Origin: VFJZ01 sp046598415
GTDB lineage: Bacteria; Actinomycetota; Thermoleophilia; Gaiellales; F1-60-MAGs149
Direction of reading: 5' to 3'
Length of the DNA stretch: 64,000 nucleotides
Assembly (NCBI GenBank): GCA_046598415.1
Contig: JBKJIG010000031.1
Span: forward strand, 86,520-150,519
The notes below the pieces were generated by a model. It worked only from the letters and a program-made list of their open reading frames with translations, had not been told where the DNA came from and made no database searches. Numbering within the stretch: position 1 is the first letter of the stretch; the number at the start of each line of letters is the position of its first letter. Of this stretch, positions 60,135 to 64,000 are shown one piece after another. A program made the translations under genes and the position numbers.

Positions 60135-60793
60135 CCCCCGCCGGCGCCGGGCTGCGCGTGGTCATCGCCGACGACCATCCGGCGTTTCGTGACGGGTTGC
60201 GCATGATGCTCGACGCGGCGGCCGACATCGAGGTCGTGGGCGAGGCGACGACCGGGGCCGAGGCGGTGGTCCTGGTACTGGAGCACGCGCCGGACGCCAT
60301 CCTGATGGACCTGCAGATGCCCGAGCTGAACGGCATCGACGCGACCCGTCGCATCCGCGCCGCCGGCAGTGACTGCGGCGTCATCGTGCTGACGATGTTC
60401 GACGACGACGACTCGGTCTTCGCCGCCATGCGCGCGGGGGCCCGCGGCTACCTGTTGAAGGGCTCGCAGCGCGACGACATCCTCCGCGCCGTGCGCGCCA
60501 TCGGCCGAGGCGAGGCGATCTTCGGACCAGCCATCGCCGACCGGCTGATCGACTATTTCGCTGCCACGCCGCGCAAGCTCTTCCCCCAGCTGTCCGAACG
60601 GGAGCGCGAGATCCTCGGGCTGATCGCCTCGGGCAAGAGCAACGTCGCGATCGCCGACCATCTCGTCCTGAGCCTGAAGACGGTCCGCAACCACGTCAGC
60701 AACATCTTCAACAAGCTGCAGGTCGCCGATCGCGCGGCGGCCATCGGCAAGGCCCGCGAGGCCGGGCTCGGGCAGACCGCCGGGAGCGACTGA
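60131..60793 (+). CDS. NarL/LuxR-family response regulator
   Basis: A 220-aa regulator. The receiver has VVIADDHPAFRDG, phospho-Asp in AILMDLQMPELNG and the Lys in GYLLKGSQRDDILRAV. The LuxR HTH includes LSEREREILGLIASGKSNVA and LKTVRNHVSNIFNKLQV. It is paired with the preceding kinase by a GTGA overlap. The target genes are unknown; the divergent membrane protein at 57314-57970 is a candidate. Confidence 0.95.
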   Translation: MTPAGAGLRVVIADDHPAFRDGLRMMLDAAADIEVVGEATTGAEAVVLVLEHAPDAILMDLQMPELNGIDATRRIRAAGSDCGVIVLTMFDDDDSVFAAMRAGARGYLLKGSQRDDILRAVRAIGRGEAIFGPAIADRLIDYFAATPRKLFPQLSEREREILGLIASGKSNVAIADHLVLSLKTVRNHVSNIFNKLQVADRAAAIGKAREAGLGQTAGSD

Positions 60794-60972
60794 GCCGGCG
60801 GCCGCCGGGCAGGTCGGCCGCCACGTCATCGCACGACGGCCGGGTACTCGTCGTGACGGCGCTCCAGCACGAACGAACTCGGGCCCGGCAGCTCGCCGTC
60901 GCATGGCTCGCCGAGTCCGCTTCGCGGCGCACATCCCCAGGCGACCCGCGTGCCTTCGCAGGGCGGCGTGGA

Positions 60973-62715
60973 ATGATGGCCGCCGTGCCCGACGTCTTCG
61001 CCACGCTGACCGCCCGCCTGACGGCGATGTTCGATGCCGTCGCACCGGGTTCCGACCCGGTCGTGCGCGTCTCCGACCGCTGCGACCTGCAGGCCAACGG
61101 CGCGCTCGCGCTCGCCAAGCGCCTCGGCCGGCCGCCCCGCGAGATCGCCGAGGAGATCGTCGCGCAGGACGACCTGTCCGATATCGCGCGGGTCGTCGAG
61201 GTGGCCGGCGCGGGCTTCATCAACGTGACGCTGAGCGAGACGTACCTGGCCGGAGCCGTGGCGGAGATGGCCGCCGATCCGCGCCTCGGCGTGCCGCCGG
61301 CGGCGGCTCCGGAGCGCGTCGTGGTCGACTACTCCGCGCCGAACGTGGCGAAGGAGATGCACGTCGGGCACCTGCGCTCGACCGTGATCGGCGACGCCAT
61401 CGTCCGGCTGCTGACCTTTGCCGGCCACGAGGTGATCCGCGAGAACCACGTCGGCGACTGGGGCACGCCGTTCGGGATGTTGATCGAGCACCTGGTCGAC
61501 ATCGGCGGCACGGCGGCGGTCGGCGACCTGGGTGCCGGCGACCTGACGACCTTCTACCGGCAGGCGCGGGCGGTGTTCGACGAGGACGTCGTGTTCCGCG
61601 CGCGCAGTGGCGAGCGCGTCGTGCTGCTGCAGGCCGGCGATCCCGAGACGCTGCAGCTCTGGCAGGTGCTGGTCGACCAGTCGGCGCGCGAGTTCCAGGA
61701 GGTGTACGACCGCCTCGGCGTCCTGCTGACGCCTGCCGACATCGTGGGCGAGAGCTTCTACAACCCGCAGCTCGCGGGCGTGGTCGCCGAGCTCGGCGAG
61801 CAGGGCCTGCTGGAGGAGTCGGACGGCGCGACAGTCGTCTACCCGCCGGGGTTCGCCGGTCGCGACGGCGAGCCCATGCCCGTCATCGTGCGGAAGGCCG
61901 ACGGGGGCTACAACTACACGACGACCGACCTCGCGACGGTGCGCGACCGGGTCGGCCGCCTCCACGCGTCGTGGCTCGTGTACGTCGTCGGAGCGCCCCA
62001 GGCACAGCACTTCGCGATGGCGTGGAAGGTCTGCGAGATGGCGGGCTGGCTGGCGCCGCCGGCGCGCTGCGTGCACGTGCCGTTCGGCAACGTGCTGGGC
62101 GAGGACAAGAAGATGCTGCGCTCGCGATCGGGCGAGACGCTGCGACTCGCCGACCTGCTGGACGAGGCGGTGCGGCGTGCGCAGGCCGTGGTGGACGAGC
62201 GCAGCGGCGAGCTGCCGGCCGAGGAGCGCGCGGCCATCGCGCGCGCCATCGGCATCGGCGCGATCAAGTTCGCGGACCTGTCGAGCGACCGGGTCGGCGA
62301 CTACGTCTTCAGCTGGGAGCGGATGCTCTCGCTGGACGGCTTCACGGCACCGTACCTGCAGTACGCGCACGCCCGGATCCGCTCGATCTTCCGCCGCGCG
62401 GGCGCCGACGGCGCGGGAGCGACGGGCGTCGTGCCGGTACTCGGTACGCCCGAGGAGCGCGCGCTCGCCCTCGAGTTGGTCGGCTTCACCGTCGCGATCC
62501 GCGAGTCGGTCGAGCGCCTCGCCCCGCACCGCCTCTGCAACGACCTGTTCGACCTCGCGCAGACGTTCACGGCGTTCTACGACGCCTGCCCGGTGCTGCG
62601 CAGCGACGTCCCACCCGAGCTGCGCGCGAGCCGCCTCGCCCTCTGCGACGTCACGGCGCGCGCGCTCGCCCAGGGCCTCGACCTGCTCGGCATCGAGACG
62701 CCGGAGCGCATGTGA
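60973..62715 (+). CDS. argS: Arginyl-tRNA synthetase
   Basis: A 580-aa class I synthetase attaching arginine to tRNA-Arg. The N-terminal tRNA-binding domain spans about 1-105, the HIGH motif is VAKEMHVGHLRSTVIGD, and the KMSKS-like loop GEDKKMLRSRSGE. The DALR anticodon domain occupies the C-terminal 120 residues. ATG 60973 or 60976 begins the family; a longer upstream frame is not conserved. The stop overlaps the exonuclease gene start (GTG), so translation is coupled. Confidence 0.95.
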   Translation: MMAAVPDVFATLTARLTAMFDAVAPGSDPVVRVSDRCDLQANGALALAKRLGRPPREIAEEIVAQDDLSDIARVVEVAGAGFINVTLSETYLAGAVAEMAADPRLGVPPAAAPERVVVDYSAPNVAKEMHVGHLRSTVIGDAIVRLLTFAGHEVIRENHVGDWGTPFGMLIEHLVDIGGTAAVGDLGAGDLTTFYRQARAVFDEDVVFRARSGERVVLLQAGDPETLQLWQVLVDQSAREFQEVYDRLGVLLTPADIVGESFYNPQLAGVVAELGEQGLLEESDGATVVYPPGFAGRDGEPMPVIVRKADGGYNYTTTDLATVRDRVGRLHASWLVYVVGAPQAQHFAMAWKVCEMAGWLAPPARCVHVPFGNVLGEDKKMLRSRSGETLRLADLLDEAVRRAQAVVDERSGELPAEERAAIARAIGIGAIKFADLSSDRVGDYVFSWERMLSLDGFTAPYLQYAHARIRSIFRRAGADGAGATGVVPVLGTPEERALALELVGFTVAIRESVERLAPHRLCNDLFDLAQTFTAFYDACPVLRSDVPPELRASRLALCDVTARALAQGLDLLGIETPERM

Positions 62716-63551
62716 GCGGCGGCGTGGTCATCCACCTCATCGACGGGACGTACGAGCTCTTCCGGCACTTCTACGGCCGCAAGCGCGGCGGCGCCGATCG
62801 CCGGCTCGGGGCTGCGAGCGGCGTGCTGCACACGGTGCTGGAGACGATCGAGGGGGGCGGCACGCACGTCGGCGTCGCCACCGACCACGTGATCGAGTCG
62901 TTCCGCAACGGCATGTGGCCCGGCTACAAGTCGGGTGCCGGCATCGACCCCGCGCTGCGGCTGCAGTTCGAGCCGCTCGAACAGGCGCTGCACGCGATGG
63001 GCGTCGCGGTCTGGCCGATGGTCGAGTTCGAGGCGGATGACGCGCTGGCGGCGGCGGCCCGGTTCGCCGCCACCGACGACCAGGTCGACCAGGTGCTGAT
63101 CTGGACGCCGGACAAGGACCTCGCGCAGTGCGTCATCGGTGACCGCGTCGTGCAGGTCGACCGGCGCGCGGGCATCGTCCGCAACGAGGACGGCGTGCGC
63201 GAGAAGTTCCGCGTCGATCCGGTGCGCATCCCCGACCTGCTCGCTCTCGTCGGCGACAGCGCCGACGGCTATCCGGGCATCCCGGGCATCGGCATGGTCG
63301 GTGCCGCGCGGCTGATCAACGAGCACGGCCCGATCGAGGACTTCCCCGCCGCGGTGCTGGGCGAGAAGCGCGACCTGGCGCTGCTGTTCAAGGACCTGGC
63401 GACGCTGCGTGGCGAGATCGAGCTGCTCGCCGACATCGACCAGCTGCGCTGGACCGGGCCGACGGACACGTTCGCGGACTGGGTCGGCGAGCTCGGCGAC
63501 GACCGGCTGCTCGATCGGTGCGAGAACGCCGCGCAGAACCGCGCGACCTGA
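62712..63551 (+). CDS. 5'-3' exonuclease (FEN-like, stand-alone)
   Basis: A 279-aa FEN/PIN-domain nuclease, like the N-terminal domain of DNA polymerase I. Acidic metal residues are in HLIDGTYELFRHFYG, VEFEADDALAAAARF and WTPDKDLAQCV. The helix-hairpin-helix is GDSADGYPGIPGIGMVGAAR. It removes flaps or RNA primers. GTG 62712 overlaps argS by 4 bp, unusual company for argS but common for actinobacterial gene strings. It lacks any polymerase domain, and the family is known to occur that way. Confidence 0.93.
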   Translation: MSGGVVIHLIDGTYELFRHFYGRKRGGADRRLGAASGVLHTVLETIEGGGTHVGVATDHVIESFRNGMWPGYKSGAGIDPALRLQFEPLEQALHAMGVAVWPMVEFEADDALAAAARFAATDDQVDQVLIWTPDKDLAQCVIGDRVVQVDRRAGIVRNEDGVREKFRVDPVRIPDLLALVGDSADGYPGIPGIGMVGAARLINEHGPIEDFPAAVLGEKRDLALLFKDLATLRGEIELLADIDQLRWTGPTDTFADWVGELGDDRLLDRCENAAQNRAT

Positions 63552-63608
63552 GATGACGCCGATCCTGATCGTGTGCGTCTCCGGTCGAAGCGCGTTGCAC
63601 CGCGCCGC

Positions 63609-64000
63609 ATGAAAGGCCACGACGACCGACGCGCCCCGTGGCGCCGGGAAGCGGCGGAGGTCGCGGCCGAGTTGGGTACCGACGTCGGCGGCGGGCTGAG
63701 CGCCCCGGAGGCGGCTGATCGTCTCGCGCGTCATGGACCGAACCAGCTCGAGTCCACGGCGGTGGTGCCGGCGTGGCGGAAGCTCCTCGCCCAGTTCGCC
63801 GACCCGCTTATCTACCTCCTGATCGGCGCCATCGTCGTGGCGCTCGTCGCCTGGGTGCTCGAGGGTCGTGAAAAGGTACCGTTCGACGCGATCGTGATTG
63901 CGGTGATCGTCCTCCTCAATGCCGTGCTCGGCTACGTCCAGGAGGCCCGCGCCGAGCAGGCAGTGGCGGCGCTGCAGCGCATGGCGGCGGCGACGGCGGG
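63609..64000 (+). CDS. P-type cation-transporting ATPase, N-terminal part
   Basis: Runs off the right edge. The 130 visible residues begin MKGHDDRRAPWRREAAEVAA and contain the cation ATPase N-terminal domain (GLSAPEAADRLARHGPNQLE). The first two TM helices are DPLIYLLIGAIVVALVAWVL and FDAIVIAVIVLLNAVLGYVQ, followed by the conserved EARAEQAVAALQ stalk. This pattern fits P2-type Ca2+/Mn2+/Na+ ATPases; the catalytic DKTGT lies beyond the window. A frame overlap of 4 bp occurs with a small upstream reading frame that is not called. Confidence 0.9.
   Translation, partial: MKGHDDRRAPWRREAAEVAAELGTDVGGGLSAPEAADRLARHGPNQLESTAVVPAWRKLLAQFADPLIYLLIGAIVVALVAWVLEGREKVPFDAIVIAVIVLLNAVLGYVQEARAEQAVAALQRMAAATA

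Noticed and set aside
63409..63612. Small plus-strand frame ending just before the P-type ATPase
   Set aside because: Most of it is the exonuclease gene in another frame, and the remainder (MTPILIVCVSG) has no supporting signals.

Overview
The window is GC-rich, with dense genes, many GTG starts and many 4-8 bp stop/start overlaps. The gene families (a DosS-like sensor kinase, universal stress proteins, DUF1918, DUF4389, a DGPF/ECF42 pair, a stand-alone LigD polymerase, a SipW/FTASNTVP locus) point to an actinobacterium outside Mycobacterium. A deep-branching class such as Thermoleophilia is plausible, but this rests on gene content only. No rRNA, tRNA, CRISPR array, transposase or phage gene was seen.

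Region 1 (about 0.1-14.7 kb) looks like a hypoxia/dormancy regulon. It holds six universal stress protein (USP) genes, DUF1918, DUF4389, a degenerate receiver protein, a GAF-GAF histidine kinase with the heme-ligand His and distal Tyr expected of DosS, a DHOD-like flavoprotein overlapping a phosphoketolase, and a B-type (ba3-like) oxygen reductase. A palindrome of the form GCGGG-(TTT/AAA)-CCCGC, exact or degenerate, lies in nearly every promoter-bearing gap here, usually 40-95 bp before a start codon. I did not see it in the other 49 kb. No HTH regulator is encoded in this region. A frame-broken, internally deleted Nramp-type transporter remnant lies at 11.1-11.7 kb.

Region 2 (14.7-17.5 kb) encodes a SipW-like signal peptidase fused to a DUF5305-like exported domain. 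It is flanked by two small secreted proteins whose predicted mature ends share the motif FTASNTVP. Region 3 (17.6-21.1 kb) is a polar amino-acid ABC transporter and a methyltransferase.

Region 4 (21.3-47.4 kb) is a catabolic and accessory block. It contains a trimethylamine-dehydrogenase-like flavoprotein divergent from pcaH-pcaG-pobA, a molybdopterin oxidoreductase, a Rieske oxygenase, LysR and EamA, a PLP decarboxylase with an SDR, a TetR-led peptide-type ABC transporter, two tandem amidases, a P450, a VOC protein, an M20 peptidase and an AmiS/UreI-type channel. It probably handles 4-hydroxybenzoate/protocatechuate and amide-containing substrates.

Region 5 (47.4-64 kb) contains a GGDEF/HD-GYP gene split by a frameshift, a LigD polymerase, a possible 33-residue membrane peptide, two DesK/NarL-type two-component systems (one beside an ABC-2 exporter), a YCII-ECF42 pair, argS, a 5'-3' exonuclease and the start of a P-type ATPase. 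Three intergenic copies of a repeat with two GGGGTC-N-GACCCC palindromes exactly 15 nt apart lie at 21.2, 45.3 and 51.3 kb.
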